Shown in pieces: positions 37,369 to 47,691 of a stretch of DNA of 64,000 bases. The stretch comes from Magnetococcales bacterium WMHbin3 (GTDB lineage Bacteria > Pseudomonadota > Magnetococcia > Magnetococcales > Magnetaquicoccaceae). Position 1 is the stretch's first letter; each line of letters opens with the position of its first letter. Position numbers and translations under genes: made by a program. Location of the stretch: NCBI GenBank assembly GCA_002753185.1, contig PDZX01000017.1, positions 1 to 64,000 of the forward strand, in the 5' to 3' direction. The notes under the pieces were generated by a model, which was not told where the DNA came from, did not search any database, and was given only the letters and a program-made list of their open reading frames with translations.

Positions 37369-38307
37369 TCAACCGTGATACTTGTAAGGCACCCAGGTCT
37401 GCTCGTCGATGGGGGGACGCACGTAGCCGGAGGACTTCTTGCGCGGCGGCAGCTTCAGCGGATCCTTGAGGGTCAGCAGATCCTCGTAGGGAATCTGACT
37501 CAGCAGGTGGCTGATGCAGTTGAGACGGGCATGGGTCTTGATGTCCGCATCCACCACATACCAGGGGTTCTGCTTGGTGTCGGTGTAGGAGAACATGGCA
37601 TCCTTGGCGCGGGAGTATTCTTCCCAGCGCATGCGGGACTCCAGGTCCATGGGGCTGACCTTCCACTGCTTGGTGGGATCCTTGGTGCGGCTCAAGAAAC
37701 GCTTTTCCTGCTCCTTGTCGCTCACCGAGAACCAGTACTTGATGAGAATGATGCCGGAACGAACCAACATGCGCTCGAATTCCGGGCAGGAACGCAGGAA
37801 TTCACGATATTCGTCATCGGTACAAAACCCCATCACCCGCTCCACCCCGGCGCGGTTGTACCAGCTGCGGTCGAACAGGCACATCTCGCCCGCACCGGGC
37901 AGATGGGGCACATAGCGCTGGAAGTACCACTGGGTCTTCTCCCGCTCGGTGGGAGTCCCCAGGGCCACCACCCTGGCGATGCGGGGGCTTAGGGGTTCGG
38001 TGATCCGCTTGATCACCCCACCCTTGCCTGCGGCATCCCGTCCCTCGAACAGGACCACCACCTTCAATCCCTTGACCTTGACCCACTCCTGCAGCTTGAC
38101 CAGTTCGACATGCAGTCTGGCCAGTTCCTTGAGATAGTCGGCCTCGCTTATCTTGGCGACCTTGCTTTCCTTTTTCACTTTGCCTTCTCCATCGGAAGAG
38201 GCTTCCGCCTCCTTGTCGTTTTTGACCTTGGCGGCCTTGGGTGGTTTGGCCTCCTTGGCTTCGGGGGCCGCGAGTTCCTCGGTTGGTGCGTTTTCTTGAT
38301 CCGTCAT
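37369..38307 (-). CDS. ppk2: Polyphosphate kinase 2
   Basis: 312 residues. A charged, lysine- and alanine-rich N-terminal tail (about 50 residues) precedes the PPK2 domain. Walker A FEGRDAAGKGG (about 87-97), PTEREKTQWYFQRYVPHLP and DRSWYNRAGVERVMGF (lid and Walker B) are class I PPK2 marks. The enzyme moves phosphate between polyphosphate and nucleoside diphosphates; single-domain class I members mainly use polyphosphate to make ATP or GTP. Start: the ATG at 38307 has AGGAG six nt upstream, better than the upstream in-frame ATG at 38343. Polyphosphate granules are common in sulfur-oxidising and magnetotactic bacteria; that link is inference. Confidence 0.93.
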   Translation of the reverse strand: MTDQENAPTEELAAPEAKEAKPPKAAKVKNDKEAEASSDGEGKVKKESKVAKISEADYLKELARLHVELVKLQEWVKVKGLKVVVLFEGRDAAGKGGVIKRITEPLSPRIARVVALGTPTEREKTQWYFQRYVPHLPGAGEMCLFDRSWYNRAGVERVMGFCTDDEYREFLRSCPEFERMLVRSGIILIKYWFSVSDKEQEKRFLSRTKDPTKQWKVSPMDLESRMRWEEYSRAKDAMFSYTDTKQNPWYVVDADIKTHARLNCISHLLSQIPYEDLLTLKDPLKLPPRKKSSGYVRPPIDEQTWVPYKYHG

Positions 38308-38395
38308 GCTGATCTCCTCTGCAAAATTGGAACATTTTCTCATTAATCAGAGATGGCCTGTATATCATCAATATCCATGCATCGCCAGACACAAT

Positions 38396-39646
38396 CTATC
38401 CCGCCCCCTCCCTCGCGCACCGCTCGATGGCCTCGATCCGTTGCAAAACGGGCGGATGGGAGTAGTGGAGAAACACATGGAACGGATGCGGCGTCAGGTG
38501 GGTCAGGTTGTTGGCGGCCAGCTTCTTCAAGGCTGCGGCCAAGGCGCCCGGATCGGTCAGGGTGGTGGCCGCGAAATGGTCGGCGGCGTATTCGTAACGG
38601 CGGGTCAGGGATTTCATCGCCGGACCCAGCAGCAGATCCAGCGGCACGACCAGCAGCATGAAGAAGATCAGTCCGCCGTGCAGGGTGAGATGCTCCATGT
38701 AAAAGGCCTTGTGCAGGTCGGGCATCCCCATGGCGATCGCCAGAATCTGGGACATGATCCCCAGATAGAGCACGGCGAAGAGCGTCATTTTGGGGATGTG
38801 GCGCAGGCGGGCATGGCCCACCTCGTGAGCGAGCACCGCCACCACCTCCGGCACGCTATGTCTGGCGACCATGGTGTCGAACAGCACGATCCGCCGCCGC
38901 GCGCCGAAGCCGGTCACGAAGGCGTTGACCTTGGTGGAGCGGCGCGAACCATCCATCTCGTAGACATTGGACGCGGGAAAACCGACACCGCGCAGATAAT
39001 CCAGAATGGCTCCACGCAACGGTCCCTCCGGCAGGGGCACGAACCGGTTGAACAGGGGCATCAGCCAGGTGGGCGCGAGGTACTGAACGAAGACCAGAAA
39101 CACGGTCGCCGTTCCCCAGCAGGCCAGCCAGGCCCATTGCCCCGCGTACTGAAAGAAATACAGCACCGCGATCAGAAAGGGACCGCCCAGCACCAGGGAA
39201 AGCAAAAAGCTCTTGGCCTTGTCGCCGACGAAGGTGGCGATACTGGTCCGGTTGAAGCCGTGCCGCGCCTCCACCAGAAAGGTGCCGATGATCTTGAAAG
39301 GCAGGGCGATCAGCTTGGCCAGGAGAAACAACACGCCGATGTAGATCGCCCCGGAACCGAGTATCCCCAGTTTCCAGGCGCCGATCACCCGCTCCAGCCA
39401 GGGAAAGCCGCCCATGAACCACCAGACCAGCAACATCGCCAGTTTGAACCCGGAGGCGGTCAGATCCAGGATGGTCCGGTCCCGGATATAGGCCCTGGCC
39501 CGGTCCCAGGCCGCCTGGTCGATCACGTCGGCGAACCGTTCCGGCGGATGCGCGGCGAGGGCGCGCAGGTTGAGCGCGCCGGCGGTCACGTCCAGTCCGA
39601 AGCTCGTCAGCATGGCGAGCAGAATCAAAAGACCCAGCATGGTCAT
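38396..39646 (-). CDS. M48 family zinc metalloprotease (Ste24-like)
   Basis: 416 residues with six to seven membrane helices. [13 protein letters not shown] (near residue 275) provides the two zinc histidines and the catalytic Glu; the third ligand is in [11 protein letters not shown] (near residue 348). The N-terminal FVDVIDQ-like segment and the ARHGFNRTS motif before the catalytic part match the CAAX-protease/Ste24 group rather than HtpX, which is shorter. In bacteria such proteases act in membrane protein quality control. The ATG at 39646 follows GGGGG at 7 nt. It is divergent from glyQ. Confidence 0.88.
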   Translation of the reverse strand: MTMLGLLILLAMLTSFGLDVTAGALNLRALAAHPPERFADVIDQAAWDRARAYIRDRTILDLTASGFKLAMLLVWWFMGGFPWLERVIGAWKLGILGSGAIYIGVLFLLAKLIALPFKIIGTFLVEARHGFNRTSIATFVGDKAKSFLLSLVLGGPFLIAVLYFFQYAGQWAWLACWGTATVFLVFVQYLAPTWLMPLFNRFVPLPEGPLRGAILDYLRGVGFPASNVYEMDGSRRSTKVNAFVTGFGARRRIVLFDTMVARHSVPEVVAVLAHEVGHARLRHIPKMTLFAVLYLGIMSQILAIAMGMPDLHKAFYMEHLTLHGGLIFFMLLVVPLDLLLGPAMKSLTRRYEYAADHFAATTLTDPGALAAALKKLAANNLTHLTPHPFHVFLHYSHPPVLQRIEAIERCAREGAG

Positions 39647-39675
39647 GGGCAAACCCCCAACCCTTGCGCGAGGAA

Positions 39676-39704
39676 TTGACACTTGTGCCGCAAGGAGGGA
39701 TCAT
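39676..39704 (+). promoter_or_regulatory. Sigma70-type promoter of glyQS
   Basis: TTGACA (39676-39681), 17-nt spacer and GATCAT (39699-39704). It ends 34 nt before the glyQ GTG start, leaving a short leader with the AAGGAG site. Confidence 0.55.
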
Positions 39705-39738
39705 CTCTCATTCTTTCACGAGCCACAAGGAGCGGACA

Positions 39739-40626
39739 GTGACTTTCCAAGAACTCATTCTATCCTTGCACCGATACTGGTCGAACCGGGGGTGCGCCAT
39801 TTTGCAGCCCTACGACATGGAGATGGGCGCCGGGACCTTTCATCCGGCCACGTTTCTGCGTTCCCTGGGGCCGGAACCCTGGAACGTCGCCTATGTGCAG
39901 CCCTCGCGCCGGCCCAAGGATGGCCGTTACGGCGAAAACCCCAACCGGTTGCAGCGTTACTATCAGTTTCAAGTCATATTAAAACCTTCTCCGGACGACA
40001 TCCAGGAGATCTATCTGGATTCGCTCTCCGCCATCGGCATCGATCCGGCGGCCCACGACATCCGCTTCGTGGAGGACGACTGGGAGTCTCCCACCCTGGG
40101 GGCCTGGGGCCTGGGCTGGGAGGTGTGGCTCGACGGCATGGAGGTGACCCAGTTCACCTATTTCCAGCAGGTGGGCGGACTGGATCTGCCCCTGGTCTCC
40201 GGCGAACTGACTTACGGGTTGGAGCGTCTGGCCATGTACATTCAGGGGGTGGAGAACGTCTACGACCTGATCTGGACGCCCGGCGTCACCTACGGGGATG
40301 TCCACCGGCAGGAGGAGGCCGATTTTTCCCATTATAATTTCAGCGGGGCCAACGTGGAGCAGTTGTTTTCCCTGTTTTCCACCTTCGAGGCCGAGGCATT
40401 GGCCCTGGTGGAGCGCAAGCTGCCCGGTCCGGCCTACGATCAGGTGATCCGCGCCTCCGCCGCCTTCAACCTGCTGGACGCCAGGGGGGCCATCAGCGTC
40501 ACCGAGCGCGCCCGCTACATCGGTCGGGTGCGCAATCTGGCCAAGGTCTCCGCCGAGGCGTTCGCGGCGCAGCGGGAGGCATTGGGTCATCCGCTCATCA
40601 AGCAACAACCGGGAGAAGCGGCATGA
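39739..40626 (+). CDS. glyQ: Glycyl-tRNA synthetase alpha chain
   Basis: 295 residues, normal for GlyQ. It carries the class II catalytic core that activates glycine and charges tRNA-Gly as an alpha2beta2 enzyme. [51 protein letters not shown] and [14 protein letters not shown] are near-invariant in the family. The start is a GTG with AAGGAG six nt upstream; the upstream in-frame ATG at 39664 lies before the promoter-like sequence and adds a non-conserved tail. The stop overlaps the glyS start (ATGA). Confidence 0.97.
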   Translation: MTFQELILSLHRYWSNRGCAILQPYDMEMGAGTFHPATFLRSLGPEPWNVAYVQPSRRPKDGRYGENPNRLQRYYQFQVILKPSPDDIQEIYLDSLSAIGIDPAAHDIRFVEDDWESPTLGAWGLGWEVWLDGMEVTQFTYFQQVGGLDLPLVSGELTYGLERLAMYIQGVENVYDLIWTPGVTYGDVHRQEEADFSHYNFSGANVEQLFSLFSTFEAEALALVERKLPGPAYDQVIRASAAFNLLDARGAISVTERARYIGRVRNLAKVSAEAFAAQREALGHPLIKQQPGEAA

Positions 40627-42716
40627 GCGCGCTGTTGTGGGAGATCGGCTGCGAGGAGATCCCCTCGCGCATGCTGCCGGAGGCGGTGGCGCAACTGGAG
40701 ACCGCCGTGCCGGAGGCCCTGCGCCAGGCCGGATTGTGGGACGACGCCAGCGTGGTCGAATGGTGTCATGGCACGCCCAGGCGCCTGGTCATCGCCATCG
40801 CCGGGTTGCGCGAGCGGCAGATCGACCGGGTTGAAGAGCGGCGCGGCCCCCCCCTGGAACGGGCCTTCGATGCCCAGGGCAATCCCACCCCCGCCGCCGA
40901 GGGGTTCGCCAGGGTGTGCGGGGTGAGGGTGGCCGATCTGGAGCGGCTCGATACCCCCAAGGGGAGCTATCTGGCCTGCACGCTGCGCGCTCCGGGGGCT
41001 GAGGCGCGGCTCCTGCTGCCCGATCTGCTGGCCGGGATCCTGACCCGTTTTCCCTGGCCCAAGTCGATGCGCTGGGGGAGCGGACAGATGCGTTTCGTGC
41101 GTCCCGTGCGCTGGATGGTGGCGCTGCTGGATGGGGAAATCATTCCCGTGACCACAGTGGACGGCCTGGTGGCCGCCGACGCCACCCGTGGTCATCGTTT
41201 CATGGCGCCGGGTCCTTGCGTGGTACGCAACGCCGGGGCGTATCTCGCGGCAATTGCGCGTGGCCGGATCATGCTCTCCCTGGATGAGCGCAAGCGGACC
41301 ATCTGGAGCGGGGTGGAGCGGCTGGCCGCACAGGCAGGGGGCCGCGCCAATCCGGATGAGGGGTTGTTGACCGAAAATGCCGGTCTGACCGAGTGGCCGG
41401 TGCCCATGCTGGGTCGTTTCGATCCCAAATACCTGGAGATCCCGCCGGAGGTCCTGACCACCTCCATGAAGCATCATCAGAAATATTTCCCGGTGCGGGG
41501 CCTGGACGGCAAACTGTTGCCGAATTTCGTGGCCGTGGCCAATCTGGAGGTGGCCGATCCGTCGGTGCTGGTGAAGGGTTACGAGCGGGTGTTGCGCGCC
41601 CGGCTGGAGGACGCCGCCTTCTACTGGCGCGAGGACCGGCGCACCCCTCTGCCGGAACGTTTTTCCGCCTTGAGGACGGTGGTGTTTCAGGCCAAATTGG
41701 GCACCTTGCACCAGAAGGCGGAGCGCATGGCCAGGCTGGCCGGTCATCTGGCCGAACGGGTTGGCGAGTCGTCCGAATTGGCGGTCAGGGCCGCCACCCT
41801 GGCCAAGTGTGACCTGGTGACCGGAATGGTGGGCGAGTTTCCGGAGTTGCAGGGGATCATGGGGGGCTATTATGCCCTGCATGCCGGGGAGGATCCTGGG
41901 GTGGCGCAGGCCATTCGGGACCATTACCGGCCTCAGGGTCCGTCGGACGCCTTGCCCGATACCCTTTTGGGAAGGATCGTCTCCATGGCCGACAAGCTGG
42001 ACACCCTGACCGGATGTTTCGCCATTGGCCTGGCGCCCACCGGGACCAAGGATCCTTTCGCCTTGCGGCGTGCCGCTTTGGGGGTGATTCGCATGGTTCT
42101 GGACGGCGAGGGGCTGCGTCTGCCCCTGTTGGAGACCGTGCGGGTCGCGCATGACGCCTATGCGCCAGGGGTGTTGGAGCAGGATGCCGGGAGTGTCGGC
42201 GCGGCGATTTTGGATTTCTTCTATGGCCGGCTCAAGGTCTATTTGCGGCAAAGTTTCGATCATGATCTGGTCGATGCCGTGCAAGTGATGGAAAATGACG
42301 ATTTGCGGGATGTGGTGGACCGGGTGCGCGCGTTGGCCGGATTCAAGCGGTCGGATCCGTTCGCCTCCCTGGTGGCCGCCAACAAGCGGATCGTCAACAT
42401 CCTGGACAAGGCGCCGTTGGCGGATCGTCAGGCAGAGGTGGAACAGGGCGCATTGACCCATCCGGCGGAACAGGGCTTGTGGGCCGAGTTGACCCGCTGC
42501 TCCGGCCAGGCCGCATCGTTTGTCGAGGCGCGGGATTATGGCGCGGCCCTGGCCACCCTGGCCACCTTGCGCGAATCCATCGATCGTTTCTTCGACGAGT
42601 TGCTGGTGATGGATCCCGACACCGCCACGCGCCGCAATCGTCTGGCCTTGCTGCGCATGATCCGGGAGAGTTTTGGCCGGGTCGCGGATGTCAGCCGGCT
42701 GGAGTTGCCGGCATGA
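40623..42716 (+). CDS. glyS: Glycyl-tRNA synthetase beta chain
   Basis: 697 residues, full length. It starts with [15 protein letters not shown] as in other GlyS proteins and continues with [35 protein letters not shown] and the HD-like region [19 protein letters not shown]. The beta chain binds and recognises tRNA-Gly. The C-terminal anticodon-binding part (KRIVNIL, LLVMDPD) is intact. It is translationally coupled to glyQ, and its stop overlaps the first codon of the following broken gene. Confidence 0.97.
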   Translation: MSALLWEIGCEEIPSRMLPEAVAQLETAVPEALRQAGLWDDASVVEWCHGTPRRLVIAIAGLRERQIDRVEERRGPPLERAFDAQGNPTPAAEGFARVCGVRVADLERLDTPKGSYLACTLRAPGAEARLLLPDLLAGILTRFPWPKSMRWGSGQMRFVRPVRWMVALLDGEIIPVTTVDGLVAADATRGHRFMAPGPCVVRNAGAYLAAIARGRIMLSLDERKRTIWSGVERLAAQAGGRANPDEGLLTENAGLTEWPVPMLGRFDPKYLEIPPEVLTTSMKHHQKYFPVRGLDGKLLPNFVAVANLEVADPSVLVKGYERVLRARLEDAAFYWREDRRTPLPERFSALRTVVFQAKLGTLHQKAERMARLAGHLAERVGESSELAVRAATLAKCDLVTGMVGEFPELQGIMGGYYALHAGEDPGVAQAIRDHYRPQGPSDALPDTLLGRIVSMADKLDTLTGCFAIGLAPTGTKDPFALRRAALGVIRMVLDGEGLRLPLLETVRVAHDAYAPGVLEQDAGSVGAAILDFFYGRLKVYLRQSFDHDLVDAVQVMENDDLRDVVDRVRALAGFKRSDPFASLVAANKRIVNILDKAPLADRQAEVEQGALTHPAEQGLWAELTRCSGQAASFVEARDYGAALATLATLRESIDRFFDELLVMDPDTATRRNRLALLRMIRESFGRVADVSRLELPA

Positions 42717-43214
42717 CCCATGCGTCGTCGGATTCCCTCTATCACCGCTTCTTCGCTCACCCGGAGATGGTCGCCGACCTGCTGCGCGGATTTCTGGAAC
42801 CGGCCATGCTGGCGGAACTCGATCTGGACCACCTGAAACGCCACAACACGTGGTTCAAGAAGCGCCCGGACAGCCAGGCAGCACCCGGACGGCCCACTGG
42901 TGAAACAGTTGTTCCGCGAATTGTTGCTGGCCGGATTGGATCGCCTCGATGTGGATCCCTTGCCAGCCATCCCCGACGATCTTCAGGAGGTGGTGATCAT
43001 GTTGGCGGCGCGTGTCGAGAAGTGGGCACAGGATTACAAGCAACAAGGCCTACAAGAAGGCAAGGCCGAAATATTGCTCCAACTGCTCCAAGAGCGCTTC
43101 GGCCTGGTGCCGGAGGCCGTTCGAAAAAAGGTGACGTCCGCCAATCCGGACGACATCAATGCCTGGGCGCGCAAAATCTTCAGGGCCGACTCGTTGCAGG
43201 CGCTCTTTCAATGA
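42713..43214 (+). pseudogene. Remnant of an Rpn-family recombination-promoting nuclease/putative transposase
   Basis: The N-terminal fragment (LYHRFFAHPEMVADLLRGFLEPAMLAELDL) is the usual beginning of Rpn/PD-(D/E)XK transposase-like proteins. The conserved nuclease core that should follow is missing: after about residue 60 the frame breaks near 42880 and a second frame carries the normal C-terminus (KQLFRELLLAGLDRL, WAQDYKQQGLQEGKAEILLQLLQERFG and a DUF4351-like end). About 150 residues have been deleted and the remaining halves are out of frame, so the gene is dead. Its start overlaps the glyS stop by four bases. Confidence 0.75.
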
Positions 43215-43282
43215 GCGTTATCACGAGAGGATGCGCAAATTGACGTTCCTGTGCGTTGCGGATGGGTTGCGCGCCTGGCCAC

Positions 43283-43708
43283 TCAATGCAGGGTCTTCAG
43301 ATAGGCGATGAGGTCCTTGCGGTTGCCCTGACTTTTGATGCCGTCGAAGGCCAGGGGATGGTCCTTGGATTGTTGCGCCATTTTGGTGCGCGGGATGAAG
43401 GAAGCCGGATCGGAGAGCCAGCGGTCGAGATGGGCCTCGTCCCAGAGGAAAGGGGACTCCTCGGCCAGTTTCCGGAAGGCCGGACTGAAGGGATAATCCA
43501 CCACCCCGGCGGGCCGGTTGACGATTTCCCACAAATAGGGTCCCTTGTCGTGCTTGCGGCTCGCCGTCATGTCGTGACAGACGCCACAGTTGTTCTCCGC
43601 CAGACGCTTGCCCATTTCCGGGTCACCGCTCCAGCGCTGGAAGGCCATGCCCCCCAACAAGGCCAGCAACGCCACCATGATCAAGGAGAGGACATGTCCG
43701 ATCTTCAT
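43283..43708 (-). CDS. Membrane-anchored or periplasmic class I cytochrome c
   Basis: 141 residues. A single N-terminal hydrophobic segment (LSLIMVALLALLGGMAF) serves as signal or anchor. CGVCH binds haem c, and the methionine in IPRTKMAQQ is the likely distal ligand, as in cytochrome c2/c550-type proteins; YLWEIVNRPAG matches the loop after the haem site. It would carry electrons in the periplasm, for example from sulfide dehydrogenase to an oxidase. The start overlaps the stop of the upstream GGDEF gene (ATGA). Its presence downstream of fccAB suggests a sulfide-oxidation electron acceptor; this is inference. Confidence 0.87.
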   Translation of the reverse strand: MKIGHVLSLIMVALLALLGGMAFQRWSGDPEMGKRLAENNCGVCHDMTASRKHDKGPYLWEIVNRPAGVVDYPFSPAFRKLAEESPFLWDEAHLDRWLSDPASFIPRTKMAQQSKDHPLAFDGIKSQGNRKDLIAYLKTLH

Positions 43709-45540
43709 TGTCCGTTGACCTCGGAATCCATGCCGGATTGATACCTCAAATAGTGATTCCTGCCCGCCTTCTTGACGGCATAAAGGGCAAGATCGGCCTT
43801 TTTCAGCAATTGATCGGGTTGGTCGCCATGCTCCGGAAACAGGCTGATACCGATACTGCATCCGATCCGGCACTCATTGTCACGCAGATGAAAGGGAATT
43901 TGCAAGCCGTCGATGATTTTTTGCGCGACGAAGCCGATGGTTTCCGGCGGCAGTTGGTCGTCGGAGAGGATGACGGTGAATTCGTCCCCCCCCAGACGCG
44001 CCACGACGTCGCTTTCCCGCAGACAACCGCGAATGCGCTGCGCGGCCTCGGTCAACAGCAGGTCGCCGATGTCGTGACCGAAGCCGTCGTTCACCGCCTT
44101 GAAGCGGTCCAGGTCCATGAACATCACGGCCAGAGCACCGTTGCGCCGGCGGGCGCGCGCCAGGGCCTGCTGCAGGAAGACCTGGAACAGACGCCGGTTG
44201 GGCAGGCCGGTCAAAGGATCATAATGGGCCAGCCGCTCCAGACTCTGTTGCGCCTGCATCTGCTCGGTGACATCGATCCCGGTGGCGATGAGGTTCTTCA
44301 GACGGCCATCCGCCTGGAGCAGATAGGTGAGGGTCCACGAGATGACGCGCGGTTCCTCTCCGACGCCGAACCAGCGACAGACAAAGGCCACCGTGGCGGG
44401 ATCCGCGACGGTGGCGAGGATGGTCTCCCTGACCTTGGCCTCATCCTCCTCCGGAGTCCACGCCGGATCCCAGAACGGCCTGTCGCGGGTCTCCTCCTGG
44501 GTGTGCCCGGTCAGAAACTCGCAGGCGGCATTGAACAGAACGATCGAGCCGTGCGGATCGAGAACCGCCACCAGGGCGGAGGTGGTCTCCAGGATGGCGG
44601 CGATGAACTGCCGCTCCTCGTGCAGGGCCTGTTCGGTGCGGCGATGGCGGATGATCCCGGCCAGGGTGTTGGCCAGGGTGGCCAGCAGGGCATCCTCCTC
44701 CGGGGTGCGGACATGGCCGCTGGCCACGTAGAGATTGAGTACCCCCAGCAATTTGTCCTGGTAGAGGATCGGGGTGCAGTAATGGCCATGGGGGCGAATG
44801 CCGTCGAAGGAGACCGTGTGGTCGGCGTCCAGATCATTCTTGAAGACGATCTCGCGCCGTTCGGCCGCCAGGCCGCACAGGCACTGTCCCAGCTTCAGGC
44901 TGCCGCAGGCCGCCAGCAGCGGCCTGGCCAGATTGCGCTGGGCGGCCAGCTCCAGGCGTTGGGTTTGCGCGTTCCACAGGTGGATGGACCCCTTGTACTC
45001 CACGGCCAGCCAGGGAATGGTGAGAATGATGTCCAGGGCCACCGTCAACTGCTTCTGGAGCGGCAGCGGCTCCAGCGAGGTCTCCAGCAGGGCGCTGATG
45101 GCCAGCCTGGACTGTACGGCCTTCAGGTCGCGCTTGACCTCCAGGGCCAGATCCTGTTGCACCTGGATTCGCTCCATGTGGCTGCGGATCCTGGCCCGGA
45201 TGATCGTGGGGCGGTAGGGCTTGGAGATGTAGTCCACTGCGCCGAGGGACATGCCGTATGCCACGTCCTCGGAGTCGCTCTTGGCGGTGACGAAGATGAT
45301 CGCGATATCGCGGGTGGCGGAGTGGCGCTTGAGCCGCTGACAGACCGCATAACCGTCCATCACCGGCATCATGACATCCAGAAGGATCATGTCCGGCATC
45401 CAGGCGGCTACCTTGTTCAGGGCTTCCTGACCATTGGCGGCGATCCGGAGTTGGAATTCCTCTGACAGCAACTCCTGCAAAATGTTGATGTTGATCGGTT
45501 CATCATCGACGATGAGGATCTTTTTGCGGGAATCGTTCAT
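43705..45540 (-). CDS. Response regulator with GAF, PAS and GGDEF domains (diguanylate cyclase)
   Basis: 611 residues. A receiver domain (8-125; KILIVDDEP, phosphoacceptor Asp in ILLDVMMPVMDG, KPYRP) is followed by a GAF domain (about 160-300; LGVLNLYVA), a PAS domain (about 315-440) and a GGDEF domain (about 450-605; HYDPLTGLPNRR, LGGDEF near 516). The RESD motif five residues before GGDEF is an intact inhibitory site, so it should make cyclic di-GMP under product feedback. No histidine kinase is next to it. The ATG at 45540 is used; an ATG 15 nt upstream is also possible. It lies between fccB and the cytochrome gene on the same strand, but after a strong terminator. Confidence 0.92.
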   Translation of the reverse strand: MNDSRKKILIVDDEPININILQELLSEEFQLRIAANGQEALNKVAAWMPDMILLDVMMPVMDGYAVCQRLKRHSATRDIAIIFVTAKSDSEDVAYGMSLGAVDYISKPYRPTIIRARIRSHMERIQVQQDLALEVKRDLKAVQSRLAISALLETSLEPLPLQKQLTVALDIILTIPWLAVEYKGSIHLWNAQTQRLELAAQRNLARPLLAACGSLKLGQCLCGLAAERREIVFKNDLDADHTVSFDGIRPHGHYCTPILYQDKLLGVLNLYVASGHVRTPEEDALLATLANTLAGIIRHRRTEQALHEERQFIAAILETTSALVAVLDPHGSIVLFNAACEFLTGHTQEETRDRPFWDPAWTPEEDEAKVRETILATVADPATVAFVCRWFGVGEEPRVISWTLTYLLQADGRLKNLIATGIDVTEQMQAQQSLERLAHYDPLTGLPNRRLFQVFLQQALARARRRNGALAVMFMDLDRFKAVNDGFGHDIGDLLLTEAAQRIRGCLRESDVVARLGGDEFTVILSDDQLPPETIGFVAQKIIDGLQIPFHLRDNECRIGCSIGISLFPEHGDQPDQLLKKADLALYAVKKAGRNHYLRYQSGMDSEVNGQ

Positions 45541-45577
45541 CGAGCCGGCACCCATTCTGGTACGGTGGTCAACGAAA

Positions 45578-45605
45578 CAAGGCGGGGCATGATCGCCCCG
45601 CCTTG
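45578..45605 (-). terminator. Rho-independent terminator of the fcc operon
   Basis: CAAGGCGGGGC and GCCCCGCCTTG form an 11-bp perfect stem with a 6-nt loop, 27 nt after the fccB stop. On the minus strand the stem is followed by TTTCGTT. It separates fccB from the downstream GGDEF gene. Confidence 0.75.
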
Positions 45606-45631
45606 CAAGGTCACTGTACCGGGCTGGCGGA

Positions 45632-46912
45632 TCAGCCGAACGTGTCGGCCATGATGCTCTGATACCAGCTTTCGTTGTACAGCGCTTCCTGCTTGCGTAC
45701 GAAATCCTGGGCCTTGCCATCGGAAACGCCGCCAGCAACTTCGACAATTTTTCCTTCGTGCAATTTGTATACCCCAGCCACAGAAATGCCATACTCCGGG
45801 CTGATCAGACTGTAGCAGGTATTGACATAGGAGGGAATCCCCACCGGCTTGCCGTTGAGCTGATTCACCACCGCCGCCGCACACACCTTGGCCTCCGAAT
45901 TGGCGGCATAGCCCGACTTGGGCAGGCCCGGCGCCACGCAGGCGTCGCCGATCACATGGATGTCCTTGTGGATCTTGGACTCGAAGGTCTCCAGACTGAC
46001 CGGGCAGAACCCCTTGTCATCGGTCAGTCCGGCCTTTTCGGCAATCGCCCCGGCCTTGTTCGGCGGGATGATGTTGATGCAGGAACTCTTGAATTCCGCC
46101 ATGTCGGTATAGACCGTCATGGCCTTGGCATCCACGCGGGTGATCTTGCCGCCCTGTGCGGCCGGGATCCATTCGATGAGGCTGTTCGGGGTTTCGTAGC
46201 CGTACAGTTTCTGCCATCCACCGGTGAACAGGCCCTGCTTGGAGAACTTGTCCTTGAAATCGAGGATGATCACCTTGGACTTGGGCTTGTTCTTCTGGAG
46301 ATAGTGCGCCACCAGGCTGGCCCGTTCGTAGGGGCCGGGCGGGCAACGATAGGGATCCGGCGGGGCCACCATGATGAAGGGTTCGCCATCCGGCAGGGCG
46401 GCCAGTTGGCTGGCCAGTTGCGTGGTCTGCGGGCCGGCGAACCAGGCATGGACGATCTTTTTCTGGGCCTCGGCATCGTACCCCTCGATGTCCTTGAAGC
46501 CGATGCCGGGAGAGACGATCAGCTTGTCGTACTCGAAGCTCTTGCCGCCGGCCGTGCCCACGGTCTTCTTGGCCGGGTCGATGGCGTTCACCTGGTCGAT
46601 CACCACGTTCACGCCGTGCTTCTTGAGTCCGTCGTAACCCCACTTCTGCACCTCCAGCTTGCGGAAGCCGGCGATGATCCAGTTGGAGAGCGGACCGGAG
46701 TAGTAATCCTTGTTCTGTTCGATGAGGGTGACCTGGATGTTGGGATCCGACATGCGGATGTACTTGGCGGCAATGGAGCCGCCGTAGCCGCCGCCGATCA
46801 CCACCACCCGCTTGGGGGCCGACCAGCCGCGCCGGGCGGGCAGGGTAACCATCCCCAACGCAGCGATGCCGCCGGTCAGTTTGACAAATCCTCTACGCGT
46901 GATATTCGACAT
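45632..46912 (-). CDS. fccB: Flavocytochrome c sulfide dehydrogenase, flavoprotein subunit
   Basis: 426 residues from the ATG at 46912 (AGGAGG 8 nt upstream; the ATG two codons earlier is only 2 nt from it). A twin-arginine signal (TRRGFVKLTGG) exports the folded flavoprotein. VVVIGGGYGGSIAAKYI binds FAD, and RCPPGPYERA and NTCYSL carry the two cysteines of the redox disulfide that attacks sulfide. GDACVAPGLPKSGYAANSEAK is the C-terminal FAD motif. The enzyme oxidises sulfide to sulfur or polysulfide in the periplasm and passes electrons to the cytochrome subunit encoded just upstream. Confidence 0.95.
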   Translation of the reverse strand: MSNITRRGFVKLTGGIAALGMVTLPARRGWSAPKRVVVIGGGYGGSIAAKYIRMSDPNIQVTLIEQNKDYYSGPLSNWIIAGFRKLEVQKWGYDGLKKHGVNVVIDQVNAIDPAKKTVGTAGGKSFEYDKLIVSPGIGFKDIEGYDAEAQKKIVHAWFAGPQTTQLASQLAALPDGEPFIMVAPPDPYRCPPGPYERASLVAHYLQKNKPKSKVIILDFKDKFSKQGLFTGGWQKLYGYETPNSLIEWIPAAQGGKITRVDAKAMTVYTDMAEFKSSCINIIPPNKAGAIAEKAGLTDDKGFCPVSLETFESKIHKDIHVIGDACVAPGLPKSGYAANSEAKVCAAAVVNQLNGKPVGIPSYVNTCYSLISPEYGISVAGVYKLHEGKIVEVAGGVSDGKAQDFVRKQEALYNESWYQSIMADTFG

Positions 46913-46939
46913 AGTCATGGCCTCCTTGGACCCGGCTGA

Positions 46940-47635
46940 TCACTTCTTGCTGGCGTAAAAATGGGCGACATCTTCCAGTTCCTGCAGCGAGAGCTTCTCG
47001 ATGGCCCTCTGCATCTTTTCCGGCTGCGGGATGGTTAGATGCTGATTTTTGAAATCCTGCATCTTGATCAGGAGATAATCCACCCATTGCCCGGCCATGC
47101 GCGGGGTATCCTCGTCCTGGGTCAGCCCGTCGTCCTCGTGGCACTTGCTACACTTTTGCGCATCCACCAGTTTCTTGCCCTTCTTGGCCTTCGCGGCGTC
47201 CACCTTGGTGGCCATCACGGAGTTGGCATGGCTGACCGAGTCACCCCACTTGGCCTTGGCGAGATGGTCGGAGATCCGTTTGGTCTCCTCTTCCGTGTAT
47301 CCCTTGGCAATGCGGCCCATGATGGTGGACGGACGCTTGCCGCTCTTGAAGTCGGCCATGATCTTCTGCAGATAGGTGGTCGGCATGCCGGCGATGGTGG
47401 GCATGCTGGGTCCGGCCGAAACGCCATTGGTGCCATGGCAGCCGGCACAGGTGTTGGCCAGTATGGCGCCATCCGCGGGCGGCGCGGCGATGGCGGCAGC
47501 CTTGGCGGCCTCCTTGGCGGCCTTTTCGGCGTCCGCCGCCGAGGGTGCGTCAGCCGCCTGGGCGACAACCGCAAAGGTCGTCCCGGCCAGCAACCCACCT
47601 GCGACGATCAACATGTGGAGCTTTTTCAGTTGCAT
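46940..47635 (-). CDS. fccA: Flavocytochrome c sulfide dehydrogenase, dihaem cytochrome subunit
   Basis: 231 residues. A signal peptide ends at AQAADAP, then an alanine- and lysine-rich linker of about 25 residues leads to two cytochrome c domains with CAGCH and CSKCH. FKSGKRPSTIMGRIAKGYTEEE and MQDFKNQHLTIPQPEKMQ are the methionine-ligand regions of the two domains. The protein takes electrons from FccB and hands them to a soluble cytochrome c. GGAGG is five nt before the ATG, and fccB follows after 27 nt. The alanine-rich linker is longer than in the Allochromatium enzyme. Confidence 0.93.
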   Translation of the reverse strand: MQLKKLHMLIVAGGLLAGTTFAVVAQAADAPSAADAEKAAKEAAKAAAIAAPPADGAILANTCAGCHGTNGVSAGPSMPTIAGMPTTYLQKIMADFKSGKRPSTIMGRIAKGYTEEETKRISDHLAKAKWGDSVSHANSVMATKVDAAKAKKGKKLVDAQKCSKCHEDDGLTQDEDTPRMAGQWVDYLLIKMQDFKNQHLTIPQPEKMQRAIEKLSLQELEDVAHFYASKK

Positions 47636-47691
47636 GGTTTCCTCCGCTTGATTTTGTAATTGGCAAACAGCATTCGCATTGGAGATGGCCG

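Noticed and set aside
38306-39679. 457-residue plus-strand frame opposite the M48 protease
   Set aside because: Gln/His/Gly-rich shadow; the protease on the other strand has its zinc motif and membrane helices.
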